Part shown: one piece after another, positions 1 to 7,189 of the stretch
How positions within the stretch are numbered: the stretch's first letter is position 1
Layout of the letters: the number at the start of each line of letters is the position of its first letter
Origin: an uncultured Collinsella sp.
GTDB taxonomy: Bacteria; Actinomycetota; Coriobacteriia; Coriobacteriales; Coriobacteriaceae
Reading direction: 5' to 3'
Assembly (NCBI GenBank): GCA_902495085.1
Contig: CABUWA010000083.1
Location: 1-8,314 of the forward strand
Length of the DNA: 8,314 bases
Made by a program: the position numbers and the translations under genes
The notes under the pieces: model-generated
What the model saw: only the letters and a program-made list of their open reading frames with translations
What the model was told of the DNA's origin: nothing
Database searches by the model: none

Positions 1-857
1 CATGGAGCTTTTCGTACCCCCTCATGAAGATCGGTATGGACAGCATGAACGCCACGAGTATCGTCGCGCTGCGCTGCATCATCGCCTTTGCGGCTTGCCT
101 GCTGCTCTTCCACAAGCACACGTTGCGCATCAACCGCGACCTCATGGTCCGAGCCGCCATCATCGGCGCCATTATGGCAACCGAGCTCACCTGCATGTGC
201 TTGGGCTCTAGCCTCACCTCTGCCTCCACTGCCGGCTTTTTGCAGAGCCTGACGGTCGTGATCGTGCCGTTTGCCAACGCCGCCCTGCTGCGTCGCGCCC
301 CCGAGCGCAAGGTGCTCGTCGGCACCGCCATCGTCACCTGCGGCATGCTGCTGCTCTCGGGCGCCGACTTCACCAGTCTGAACCCGGGCGCGCTCATCAT
401 GCTGCTCTCCGCCTTTGTCTATGCCGGCCATATCATTGTGGCGAAGCGCTTTGTCGAAGATGTCGACCCGCTGGCTCTGGGTGTTTGGCAGCTGGGCTTT
501 GGCGGCCTGTTCTCGGGCATTGCCGCATGCGCCTTTGGCGGCTTCACGCTTCCCAGTACGCCCAGCGAGATCGTCGTTGTCGTCGCGCTCGCACTCATCT
601 GCTCTGCCTATGGCTTTATCACCCAAACGCTCGTGCAGCCCCACGTGCCCGCCGAGACCACCGGCTTCGCCTTCTCGCTCGAGCCGGTCTGCTCCGCCGT
701 CTTCTCGTTCTTCCTGGTCGGCGAGGTCCTGAGCCCCATCGCCTTCTTTGGCGCCGCTCTCATCCTCACCGGCGTCATGGTGGCAACCGTCGAGCTTCCG
801 CGCCTTCGCGCACATGGACAGGCTCGCATGGCAGGGGCGCCCGAGCGCGTCTCGTAG
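1..857 (+). CDS. DMT-superfamily (EamA) transporter, 5' end cut by window edge
   Basis: This is an inner-membrane transporter of the drug/metabolite (EamA) family with about ten TM helices in two homologous halves; the substrate cannot be read from sequence. The frame is open from position 3 and starts WSFSYPLMK, the usual end of the first EamA helix (W-G-x-x-F-P/Y-x-x-K). The ATG at 24 is therefore internal, and only a dozen or so N-terminal residues should be missing. About 284 residues are visible. The second repeat begins near position 380, has the family-typical AKRF segment after its first helix, and carries the conserved Glu-Pro (681-686) before the last two helices, followed by a short basic tail. 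The TAG stop is at 855-857. The next gene, ung, lies 88 bp downstream on the same strand. Nothing in the context points to a substrate. The family call is firm; the role is only 'small-molecule exporter or importer'. Confidence 0.9.
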   Translation, partial: WSFSYPLMKIGMDSMNATSIVALRCIIAFAACLLLFHKHTLRINRDLMVRAAIIGAIMATELTCMCLGSSLTSASTAGFLQSLTVVIVPFANAALLRRAPERKVLVGTAIVTCGMLLLSGADFTSLNPGALIMLLSAFVYAGHIIVAKRFVEDVDPLALGVWQLGFGGLFSGIAACAFGGFTLPSTPSEIVVVVALALICSAYGFITQTLVQPHVPAETTGFAFSLEPVCSAVFSFFLVGEVLSPIAFFGAALILTGVMVATVELPRLRAHGQARMAGAPERVS

Positions 858-883
858 ACCCCACTCCTTATACAGCCGCGGCA

Positions 884-906
884 TAAAGGCAACCGGTGCG
901 CCTTTA
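884..906. repeat. 7-bp inverted repeat upstream of ung
   Basis: Perfect arms TAAAGGC (884-890) and GCCTTTA (900-906) flank a 9-nt loop containing the palindrome ACCGGT (892-897). No T-run follows on the + strand, so it is a poor intrinsic terminator for the upstream transporter gene. The right arm runs into the likely ung -10 hexamer, so it could be a protein-binding site or simply a weak transcript-end hairpin. Confidence 0.4.
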
Positions 907-910
907 CAAT
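905..910 (+). promoter_or_regulatory. Possible ung -10 element (TACAAT)
   Basis: TACAAT lies 35 bp before the ung start and is a good sigma-70/sigma-A -10 match, but no convincing -35 hexamer sits 16-18 bp upstream. The same TACAATAG string occurs ahead of prfC on the other strand, which mildly supports it being a real -10. ung could also be reached by read-through from the upstream transporter gene. Confidence 0.35.
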
Positions 911-935
911 AGATGCCAACAGAGCATCTGCCATA

Positions 936-941
936 AAGGAG
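936..941 (+). promoter_or_regulatory. Shine-Dalgarno of ung
   Basis: AAGGAG ends 4 nt before the ATG at 946. This fixes the chosen start of ung. Confidence 0.8.
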
Positions 942-945
942 CCCC

Positions 946-1671
946 ATGGACACCGCAACTCGCGACCGCAACATAGCAACTTGGTTGGGCGATGCGCCGC
1001 AGCCGGTACGTGACACTACGAACCAGCTGCTCGAGCGCATCGCCCTTTTGCGTGCCGAGCAGACTATCTACCCGGCACAAGACGACATCCTCAATGCCCT
1101 CGCCTACACGCCGGCCGACCAGGTCAAGGTTGTCATCTTGGGTCAAGACCCCTATCACGGGCCCGACCAGGCCATGGGACTGTCGTTCTCGGTCCCCGCG
1201 ACACAAACCAAGTTGCCGCCGAGCCTGCGCAACATCTATAAGGAACTCAAAGCCGATCTGGGTTGCCCCATTCCCGCCACGGGAGACCTAACACCATGGG
1301 CACAGCAGGGCGTCCTACTCCTCAATACTACGCTCACCGTGCGCGAGCATGCCGCCAACTCGCACGCCAAACTGGGCTGGAGCACCCTGACCGACTACGT
1401 TATCGAACGCTGCTGTCAGCTGCCCCAGCCGGTAGTCTTTTTGGCATGGGGCCGCTTTGCCCAGCAGATGGTTGAGGGCAAGCTCGCCGCAATCGGCGCG
1501 GGCAAGGCAACGGACAAGTTCTGCCTTGCCTCCACACACCCCTCGCCGCTTTCGGCCAACCGTGCCACGGCAGAACTCCCCGCCTTTATGGGGTCGCGCC
1601 CCTTCTCGACAGCCAATCGGCTACTCGAACAGCACGGCTCGACCCCCGTCAACTGGACTTGCCTCAGCTAA
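946..1671 (+). CDS. ung: Uracil-DNA glycosylase, family 1
   Basis: The enzyme cleaves the N-glycosidic bond of uracil in DNA, arising from cytosine deamination or dUMP misincorporation, and so starts base-excision repair in the cytoplasm. The 241-residue product has the full set of family-1 motifs: the water-activating loop GQDPYHG at residues 66-72 (catalytic Asp68), the Pro-rich loop PPSLRN at 91-96, the uracil-recognition Asn in LLLNTTLT (Asn127), and the DNA-intercalation/catalytic loop HPSPLSA at 198-204 (His198). Length is normal for bacterial Ung (about 220-230), with a slightly longer C-terminus. The ATG at 946 follows AAGGAG at a 4-nt spacing. The gene stands alone functionally: the upstream transporter is unrelated and the downstream gene is convergent. 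No phage Ugi-like gene or other repair gene is nearby. Confidence is very high. Confidence 0.98.
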   Translation: MDTATRDRNIATWLGDAPQPVRDTTNQLLERIALLRAEQTIYPAQDDILNALAYTPADQVKVVILGQDPYHGPDQAMGLSFSVPATQTKLPPSLRNIYKELKADLGCPIPATGDLTPWAQQGVLLLNTTLTVREHAANSHAKLGWSTLTDYVIERCCQLPQPVVFLAWGRFAQQMVEGKLAAIGAGKATDKFCLASTHPSPLSANRATAELPAFMGSRPFSTANRLLEQHGSTPVNWTCLS

Positions 1672-1684
1672 AAATCGATACATC

Positions 1685-1718
1685 AAAAACGCGCCCGACG
1701 GCTTTCCATCGGGCGCGT
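1685..1718 (-). terminator. Intrinsic terminator of the transporter-SDR unit
   Basis: Read on the - strand, a 10-bp perfect stem (arms 1689-1698 and 1709-1718, ACGCGCCCGA/TCGGGCGCGT) extends by a G-U wobble and two G-C pairs to a 4-nt AAAG loop, followed by a run of Ts (1689-1685). It starts 3 bp after the SDR stop codon. On the + strand the wobble becomes a C-A mismatch and the following bases (ATCCTATTCG) are not T-rich. It is therefore built for the - strand, though it may also halt ung transcripts weakly. Confidence 0.9.
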
Positions 1719-1721
1719 ATC

Positions 1722-2402
1722 CTATTCGGGCCAGATAAACTGGGTGCGGCCGGCCTCGCCACCATCGATCAGCAGACTCTGTCCGGTCATAAACCGGTTG
1801 GTCACGCCCGCAAAGTAGATCCACTCGGCGATCTCTTGGGCGGTGGCCCAGCGCTTAAGCGGCGTGAGCTCCATAATCTGGTTCCACAGGTGCTCGTCTT
1901 CCATCACGCAACGGTTGAGCGGCGTAATAACGCCGCCCGGGTCCACACTGTTGGCGATGGCCTGCGGTGCCAGGCGGTTTGCAAGGTTCTTGGTGTAGGC
2001 GATGACGCCGCCCTTGCTGGCGGCATAGGCGGGAAACTCCGATCCCGTATGCCCGCTCGCCGACCCCACATTGACCACGGATTTGATAGCCGGCGCCGGC
2101 TTGGCGGCAAGCCCCTCCCCCACAAAGGCGTAGCGCTCGGTCACGTTGATGGTACCGCACAGGTTGGCGGCGATGTCATCGGCCGAATCCTGCGTACCGG
2201 CAACGTTCACGATTACCTGGGGTTCAAGGTCGTCTGGAAACGAGTCCGGCTCGCGGACATCAAGGATCAGATGACGGTAGCGCTCGTGTTCGATCGCCGC
2301 CGGCAGCAGATCAAAGCCTACGACCTCGTGACCCTCGTCCAAAAAGCGCTGCACGCATGCGGCTCCGATACCGCCCGAAGCGCCCGTGATCAAAACCCGC
2401 AT
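1722..2402 (-). CDS. Short-chain dehydrogenase/reductase (classical SDR)
   Basis: This is an NAD(P)-dependent oxidoreductase of the SDR superfamily, cytosolic, 226 residues (slightly short for a classical SDR of about 250). Visible motifs are the cofactor-binding TGASGGIG (6-13), an acidic residue at the end of beta-2 (Asp31 in GFD, which favours NAD(H) over NADPH), Asp48 of the adenine pocket, NVAG (66-69, the usual NNAG), Asn80, Ser114, and the catalytic Tyr126-x3-Lys130 in YAASK. PGGVITP (155-161) and a late DGG (213-215) are also typical. The tetrad Asn-Ser-Tyr-Lys is therefore intact and the enzyme should be active. The substrate cannot be told. It is the second gene of a unit with the upstream queuosine-precursor transporter: its AAGGAG (2408-2413) overlaps that gene's TAA (2412-2414), suggesting translational coupling. 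A strong terminator follows the stop codon. Confidence 0.93.
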   Translation of the reverse strand: MRVLITGASGGIGAACVQRFLDEGHEVVGFDLLPAAIEHERYRHLILDVREPDSFPDDLEPQVIVNVAGTQDSADDIAANLCGTINVTERYAFVGEGLAAKPAPAIKSVVNVGSASGHTGSEFPAYAASKGGVIAYTKNLANRLAPQAIANSVDPGGVITPLNRCVMEDEHLWNQIMELTPLKRWATAQEIAEWIYFAGVTNRFMTGQSLLIDGGEAGRTQFIWPE

Positions 2403-2407
2403 AATTG

Positions 2408-2413
2408 CTCCTT
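2408..2413 (-). promoter_or_regulatory. Shine-Dalgarno of the SDR, overlapping the upstream stop codon
   Basis: AAGGAG on the - strand lies 5 nt before the ATG at 2402, and its first two bases are the last two of the transporter's TAA stop (2412-2414). A ribosome ending on the transporter would sit on the SDR start region, an arrangement typical of coupled translation. Confidence 0.8.
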
Positions 2414-3134
2414 AGGCGGTTGCGTGGCGCTCGAGGTACTCGGAGCCCACATTCTCGCGCTCCCAGCCGCGCACGACCTTGTAGCCCACGGGGCTCAGGA
2501 AGACCTCGCACAGCAGCTCGGCGACGGCACCCGTCAGCGAGCACATAAGGACCTGCACCCAGGTCCAACCAAAGAACGTGTGGCTCACCACAATGGCAAA
2601 GACCAAGTTGTCGATAAACTGGCCAACACCCGTGGACACATAGGAACGGAAGGCAAAGCTCGCAAAGTTATTCTTCTTGAGCATACGGCCGAGCGACTGG
2701 TTGAGCGTGGAGTTAACCACGGCAGAAACGAGCATTGCCAGCGAAGAGCCCAGCACCACGTACCAGGTGCCGCCGATGGTGGCGTTAAGGGCGGTGTTGA
2801 CCTCGATCATGCCCGTGTCGTAGTAGGCGCCCCACATGCCGGGCGTGAGCGAACATGCCCAAAAGCACAGGCTCACGGCCAGGTTGACCAGCAGCGCGAG
2901 GATAGAGATTTTGATGGATGCCTTGGCGCCAAAGCGCTTGCAGATCATGTCCTGGCACAAAAACGAAACCCAGCTCACCACAAAGCCACAGTCGAGCGCC
3001 AGATACGGCAGGCTGATGAGCTCCTTGTTGGCCAGCAGGTTCATCATGATGACGCTCACGAAAAACAGCGAAACCGTTGCCGCGGGAATGCTCCGCAACA
3101 GGACCTTGTAGTCCTCCATGACCTTCTTGATCAT
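2412..3134 (-). CDS. VUT/YhhQ-family queuosine-precursor transporter
   Basis: This membrane protein of 240 residues belongs to the VUT family, whose studied members (E. coli YhhQ) import 7-deazaguanine precursors of queuosine (preQ0/preQ1), the modified base in GUN-anticodon tRNAs. About six TM helices are visible (roughly 16-36, 41-60, 74-95, 121-143, 165-187 and 190-215). Family hallmarks are the Asp-x4-(K/R)-FG-x-K-A-S stretch after helix 2 (62-73) and GQFIDNLVF (171-179) in helix 5. The frame stays open 48 codons further upstream, but that extension crosses a terminator-like hairpin and a promoter. The ATG at 3134 has AAAGGAG six nt before it and gives the expected family length, so it is the start used here. 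The first gene of a two-gene unit with the SDR, it has a structured leader that may be a preQ1-type riboswitch. Transport of queuosine precursors is family knowledge; the exact substrate is inferred. Confidence 0.9.
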   Translation of the reverse strand: MIKKVMEDYKVLLRSIPAATVSLFFVSVIMMNLLANKELISLPYLALDCGFVVSWVSFLCQDMICKRFGAKASIKISILALLVNLAVSLCFWACSLTPGMWGAYYDTGMIEVNTALNATIGGTWYVVLGSSLAMLVSAVVNSTLNQSLGRMLKKNNFASFAFRSYVSTGVGQFIDNLVFAIVVSHTFFGWTWVQVLMCSLTGAVAELLCEVFLSPVGYKVVRGWERENVGSEYLERHATA

Positions 3135-3140
3135 TATGTA

Positions 3141-3147
3141 CTCCTTT
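3141..3147 (-). promoter_or_regulatory. Shine-Dalgarno deciding the transporter start
   Basis: AAAGGAG on the - strand lies 6 nt before the ATG at 3134. It argues against the longer in-frame start at 3278 and is the element the upstream leader structure could mask. Confidence 0.85.
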
Positions 3148-3190
3148 GGTTTTAGGTTTAACGAGCAGGATATCGGACCCGAACTGCTCG
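3141..3190 (-). promoter_or_regulatory. Candidate preQ1 (class-I-like) riboswitch in the transporter leader
   Basis: On the - strand a 7-bp stem CGAGCAG/CTGCTCG (3184-3190 with 3162-3168) encloses a 15-nt loop (3169-3183). An A-rich tail (3148-3161) then runs into the AAAGGAG Shine-Dalgarno. The loop starts with U and ends with C, the two loop positions that contact preQ1 in solved class-I aptamers. Loop UCC (3175-3177) can pair with GGA of the Shine-Dalgarno (3142-3144), or loop GGU (3177-3179) with ACC (3148-3150), making an H-type pseudoknot. The stem (5 bp in the class) and loop (about 10 nt) are longer than usual. The downstream gene is a queuosine-precursor transporter, the expected target. 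The hairpin is seen directly; the ligand is inferred. Confidence 0.45.
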
Positions 3191-3192
3191 GA

Positions 3193-3210
3193 CGTCTCGG
3201 TCTTGAGACG
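3193..3210 (-). promoter_or_regulatory. First leader hairpin of the transporter mRNA
   Basis: The perfect 6-bp inverted repeat CGTCTC/GAGACG (arms 3193-3198 and 3205-3210, 6-nt loop) would form right at the 5' end of the predicted transcript, just ahead of the riboswitch-like stem. No T-run follows, so it is not a terminator. It may protect the 5' end or be an operator. Confidence 0.4.
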
Positions 3211-3219
3211 ACGGTGGGT

Positions 3220-3248
3220 ATGATAGCCGCTCGCGCGGCATCAGGCAA
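3220..3248 (-). promoter_or_regulatory. Predicted sigma-70-type promoter of the transporter-SDR unit
   Basis: On the - strand TTGCCT (3243-3248) and TATCAT (3220-3225) are separated by exactly 17 bp. Transcription would start near 3213, giving a leader of about 79 nt before the ATG at 3134, long enough for the two hairpins described here. Confidence 0.6.
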
Positions 3249-3284
3249 GCAAATGGCGCGGCAGCCCCACAGGGCCACCGCGCC
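3247..3284 (-). terminator. Probable terminator after prfC
   Basis: On the - strand, 6 nt after the prfC stop, GGCGCGG (3278-3284) pairs with CCGCGCC (3255-3261). The stem continues inward through TGG/CTG (with wobbles) and CCC/GGG with one bulged G to a UGU loop. The trailing ATTTGCTT is only moderately T-rich, so termination may be partial and prfC transcripts may read into the transporter gene. Confidence 0.55.
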
Positions 3285-3290
3285 GATGCG

Positions 3291-4904
<1,614 letters not shown>

Positions 4905-4909
4905 GCGGA

Positions 4910-4915
4910 TCCTTT
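4910..4915 (-). promoter_or_regulatory. Shine-Dalgarno of prfC
   Basis: AAAGGA on the - strand lies 5 nt before the ATG at 4904. It selects this start over the in-frame ATGs at 4922 and 4931, neither of which has a comparable site. Confidence 0.75.
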
Positions 4916-4951
4916 CTTGCATTGAGTGCATTACGTCGATGTAACCGCCCT

Positions 4952-4957
4952 ATTGTA
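4952..4957 (-). promoter_or_regulatory. Possible prfC -10 element (TACAAT)
   Basis: TACAAT on the - strand lies 47 bp before the prfC start. No good -35 is visible at the right spacing. The stretch from here to the GntR promoter (about 4960-5040) shows no other feature I can support. Confidence 0.4.
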
Positions 4958-5041
4958 GCCGCGAAATCCCGCTCTAGGGCGCCTATCAGGACAAATTCAT
5001 CAGTTGGGGCCTGGGTAGCCGGCCCAATCCACATTTGCCTC

Positions 5042-5071
5042 TTGCATAACTGTGCATAGTGTATATATACT
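5042..5071 (+). promoter_or_regulatory. Predicted promoter of the GntR-ABC operon
   Basis: TTGCAT (5042-5047) and TATACT (5066-5071) are 18 bp apart; TATATA at 5064-5069 would give 16 bp. The region is markedly more AT-rich than its surroundings. Transcription would start near 5078, about 42 nt before the GTG start of the repressor. Both hexamers lie within or beside the repeats annotated as the operator, which fits autorepression. Confidence 0.55.
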
Positions 5072-5097
5072 GTGCTTACCGGTTATATACACGTGTA
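5049..5097. promoter_or_regulatory. Repeat cluster, likely operator of the GntR repressor
   Basis: Several ordered repeats overlap the promoter. ACTGTGC occurs at 5049-5055 and 5069-5075, exactly 20 bp apart, each extendable as ACTGTGC-W-TA. GTGTATATA (5059-5067) and TATATACAC (5084-5092) form a perfect dyad. GTATATATAC (5061-5070), ACCGGT (5078-5083) and TACACGTGTA (5088-5097) are each palindromic. GntR-family operators are dyads with GT...AC ends, as in two of these. Which repeat is bound cannot be told from sequence. Confidence 0.55.
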
Positions 5098-5119
5098 GCC
5101 CAACAGCTAAGGAGCCGCT

Positions 5120-5500
5120 GTGGACATCATCCTATCCAATTCGAGCGATAAGCCCATCTACGAGCAGATAACCTCGCAAGTCAAAGCTCAGATCTTATCG
5201 GGCACGCTCGCTGCGGGAGCCAAACTCCCCAGCATCCGTGCACTCGCGAGCGATCTTGGCGTGAGCGTCATCACCACCAAGCGCGCCTACGCCGACCTGG
5301 AGCAGCTCGGGTTTATCTGCACCGTGCAGGGCAAGGGCTGTTTTGTCGCCGAGGGCAACCAGGAGCTTTTGCGCGAAAACCAGCTCTGCCATATCGAAGA
5401 GCTGCTTGCGAAAGCGGCAAGCCAAGCCGAAGCCTTGGGCGTCACGCGCGACAAACTGCACGAGATGCTCGACCTGGTAGCCCCCGAAACCATGCAGTAG
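5120..5500 (+). CDS. YtrA-subfamily GntR transcriptional repressor
   Basis: This small DNA-binding regulator (126 residues) has an N-terminal winged helix-turn-helix at about residues 10-77. It shows the GntR signature PIYEQI (12-17), LPSIRALASDLGVS (36-49) and the wing VQGKGCFV (69-76). Only about 45 helical residues follow, too short for a FadR, HutC or MocR effector domain, which is diagnostic of the YtrA subfamily. These proteins typically repress the ABC transporter operon they head and respond to cell-wall-active or lipid II-binding compounds in the studied cases. The start is GTG at 5120 behind AAGGAG (5109-5114). The ABC ATPase begins 23 bp after its stop. The inducer is unknown here. 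Confidence 0.93.
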   Translation: MDIILSNSSDKPIYEQITSQVKAQILSGTLAAGAKLPSIRALASDLGVSVITTKRAYADLEQLGFICTVQGKGCFVAEGNQELLRENQLCHIEELLAKAASQAEALGVTRDKLHEMLDLVAPETMQ

Positions 5501-5523
5501 CCATCTGCAAGAAAGGCTATACC

Positions 5524-6405
5524 ATGCAAAACTTGCTAGAACTCAAAGGTGTCTCACGCCGCGTGAGCGACCGTTTTTCGCTGCGTGATGTCACGCTCGC
5601 CGTGGAGCGCGGCCAGATTGTTGGCTTTGTGGGCGCTAACGGTGCCGGCAAGACAACGACCATTCGCGCCGCGCTCGGGCTTATCAAGCTCGATGCCGGC
5701 GAGGTGCGCCTGTTTGGGCAGCGCTGTGGCGCCGACGCGCCCGATGAGACACAGCGCTGCCTGCGCTCCCGCGTCGGTCTCGTCCTGGACACATGCCCCT
5801 TCCCTTCAACGCTCAAGGTGGGCCAGATCGAGGCACTCGTAGGCCAGGCGTACCCCACGTGGGACCGCAAAACGTTCGCCGGATTCATCGACCGATTTGG
5901 CCTCGATCCCAAGACAAAGGTCAAGGACCTCTCCCGCGGCATGGGCATGAAACTGCAGCTTGCCTGTGCACTCAGCCATAATGCCAAGCTACTCCTTTTG
6001 GACGAAGCCACCGCGGGCCTCGATCCCATGGCGCGCGAGGAGCTGCTCGATGAGCTGCTTGCTTTTGTCGCCGACGGCCAGCACAGCGTGCTGCTCTCGA
6101 GCCACATTACGTCCGACCTCGATCGCGCCGCCGACCGCGTCATCTGCATCGATAACGGCTCGATTGTGTTTGACCTGCCGCGCGAGGACATTACCGACCG
6201 AGCCGGCATCGCCCACTGCACCCAAGCGCAGGCCGCCGAGCTTATGGCTTGCGTCGAAGGTGCCCATGCCGCCCGCCACGCCTACAGCGTGGACGTGCTC
6301 GTGCCCAACCGTCGCGAAACGCTCGAGGCCTTCCCCGAGATTCCCTGCGATCGGGTAACCATTGACGACTATCTTCGCCTCACGCTGAAAGGGGCTTCAA
6401 AATGA
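5524..6405 (+). CDS. ABC transporter ATP-binding protein (YtrB/BcrA-like)
   Basis: This 293-residue cytoplasmic nucleotide-binding subunit would power the membrane partner encoded next. Motifs in order are Walker A GANGAGKT (37-44), signature LSRGM (136-140), Walker B LLLLDE (156-161), D-loop AGLDP (164-168) and the switch His194 in SSHIT. The Q-loop position reads VLDT with Asp89 instead of Gln, a departure often seen in this branch of ABC-2 exporter ATPases. About 80 residues follow the ATPase core as a C-terminal regulatory tail. GAAAGG at 5511-5516 precedes the ATG by 7 nt. The stop overlaps the permease start in ATGA (6402-6405), so the two are translated together. By its GntR-NBD-permease layout it is probably an exporter or stress-response pump for a peptide or lipid-targeting compound; the substrate is inferred only. 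Confidence 0.93.
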   Translation: MQNLLELKGVSRRVSDRFSLRDVTLAVERGQIVGFVGANGAGKTTTIRAALGLIKLDAGEVRLFGQRCGADAPDETQRCLRSRVGLVLDTCPFPSTLKVGQIEALVGQAYPTWDRKTFAGFIDRFGLDPKTKVKDLSRGMGMKLQLACALSHNAKLLLLDEATAGLDPMAREELLDELLAFVADGQHSVLLSSHITSDLDRAADRVICIDNGSIVFDLPREDITDRAGIAHCTQAQAAELMACVEGAHAARHAYSVDVLVPNRRETLEAFPEIPCDRVTIDDYLRLTLKGASK

Positions 6406-7100
6406 AACGCGCCTTTATGTCCGAGCTCGCCATCGCTCGCACGCTCATCCCGAGCATTGCGGGCGTCGGCCTGTTCATCTTCGTCGTGCTAACCCTTGCC
6501 AACGCATCGGACGGCGATTCCGGTATGAGCGCCGGCGCCTGCGCGGTCAGCGCCATGTCACCCATCATAATCATGAACTCACTGGCTGGCTACGATAACC
6601 AAAACGGTTGGGAGCGCTATCGGGCAACGCTGCCGTTCTCGCGCAAAGACATCATCTGCGCACGCTACCTGTGCATTATTGCTTTCTCGGCCGTCATGGC
6701 ATGCGCCGCCGTGCTTTTGAACATCATCGCCCTTCCGTTCTTCGATCACACGGGCATTCCCTCGACGGGGCAGACGGTCTTTGAAATCGCAATCGCCTCG
6801 GCAGCGTCGATGCTCATCTCCCTCATGATGGTGTTTTTGGCGCAGCCGCCGTTCTTTCGATTTGGACACATGGAGGCGCTGCGTCTATCCGTTGGCCTGT
6901 TTGCCCTGCTCGGATGCCTTGCCATGGCCACGCTGAGCTCCTCCAACCCCATCAGCAACTGGCTTATGTCGATTGCCGGGGCGAATCCCGATCCTGCCGT
7001 CCTAGGCTGTCTGTGTGCAGGAATTGCCGTACTGGCGCTCGCACTATGCGCAATCAGCTGCACCGTCAGCACCAAGGTTTATCGAGTACGCGATCTGTAG
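6402..7100 (+). CDS. ABC-2 type transporter permease
   Basis: This integral membrane subunit of 232 residues has about six TM helices (roughly 14-34, 43-63, 88-112, 125-147, 160-178 and 199-221), enough for one half of a dimeric ABC-2 transporter. Between helices 2 and 3 it has the cytoplasmic coupling stretch NGWERYRATLPFSR (68-81) followed by ARY (87-89). This pattern is typical of small ABC-2 permeases encoded next to YtrA-type regulators. The start ATG overlaps the ATPase stop (ATGA), so a 1:1 complex is likely. It is the last gene of the operon; no further permease or accessory lipoprotein follows, unlike the longer ytr operon of Bacillus. The 89-bp convergent gap after its stop has no clear + strand terminator. 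Substrate unknown. Confidence 0.88.
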   Translation: MKRAFMSELAIARTLIPSIAGVGLFIFVVLTLANASDGDSGMSAGACAVSAMSPIIIMNSLAGYDNQNGWERYRATLPFSRKDIICARYLCIIAFSAVMACAAVLLNIIALPFFDHTGIPSTGQTVFEIAIASAASMLISLMMVFLAQPPFFRFGHMEALRLSVGLFALLGCLAMATLSSSNPISNWLMSIAGANPDPAVLGCLCAGIAVLALALCAISCTVSTKVYRVRDL

Positions 7101-7189
7101 CCACACGAGTCTCAATCCGCGAAGGACGCGATCGCCCCCCTCCCCGCAAATCCGTGGCAAAGGGCATGTCCCCGGCGTGCGCCACTGTA

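Noticed and set aside
1659..3155. A 498-codon open frame on the + strand antisense to the SDR and transporter genes
   Set aside because: It covers two well-recognised - strand genes plus a terminator. Its translation is rich in Arg, His, Gly and Ala with no recognisable domain, as expected for the opposite frame of high-GC coding DNA, and it has no Shine-Dalgarno.
3135..3278. N-terminal 48-residue extension of the queuosine-precursor transporter from an ATG at 3278
   Set aside because: The extension crosses the prfC terminator hairpin and the predicted promoter, has no ribosome binding site, and is not part of the family's usual N-terminus. The ATG at 3134 has an excellent AAAGGAG.
5701..5800. 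Asp in place of the Q-loop Gln of the ABC ATPase as evidence of an inactive ATPase
   Set aside because: Walker A, signature, Walker B and switch His are all intact, and non-Gln Q-loops are common in YtrB/BcrA-like ATPases, so loss of function is not supported.
7134..7146. C-run/G-run (GGGGAGGGGGG on the - strand) as a G-quadruplex
   Set aside because: There are only two or three usable G-tracts with one-base loops and no fourth tract close by, so it does not meet the usual four-tract pattern.
7154..7185. Possible terminator in the convergent gap between the permease and the ClC gene
   Set aside because: GTGGC (7154-7158) and GCCAC (7181-7185) can enclose GGG/CCC, but the structure has large internal loops and no solid T-run on either side (only TTTGCC inside it on the - strand). 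Too weak to annotate.
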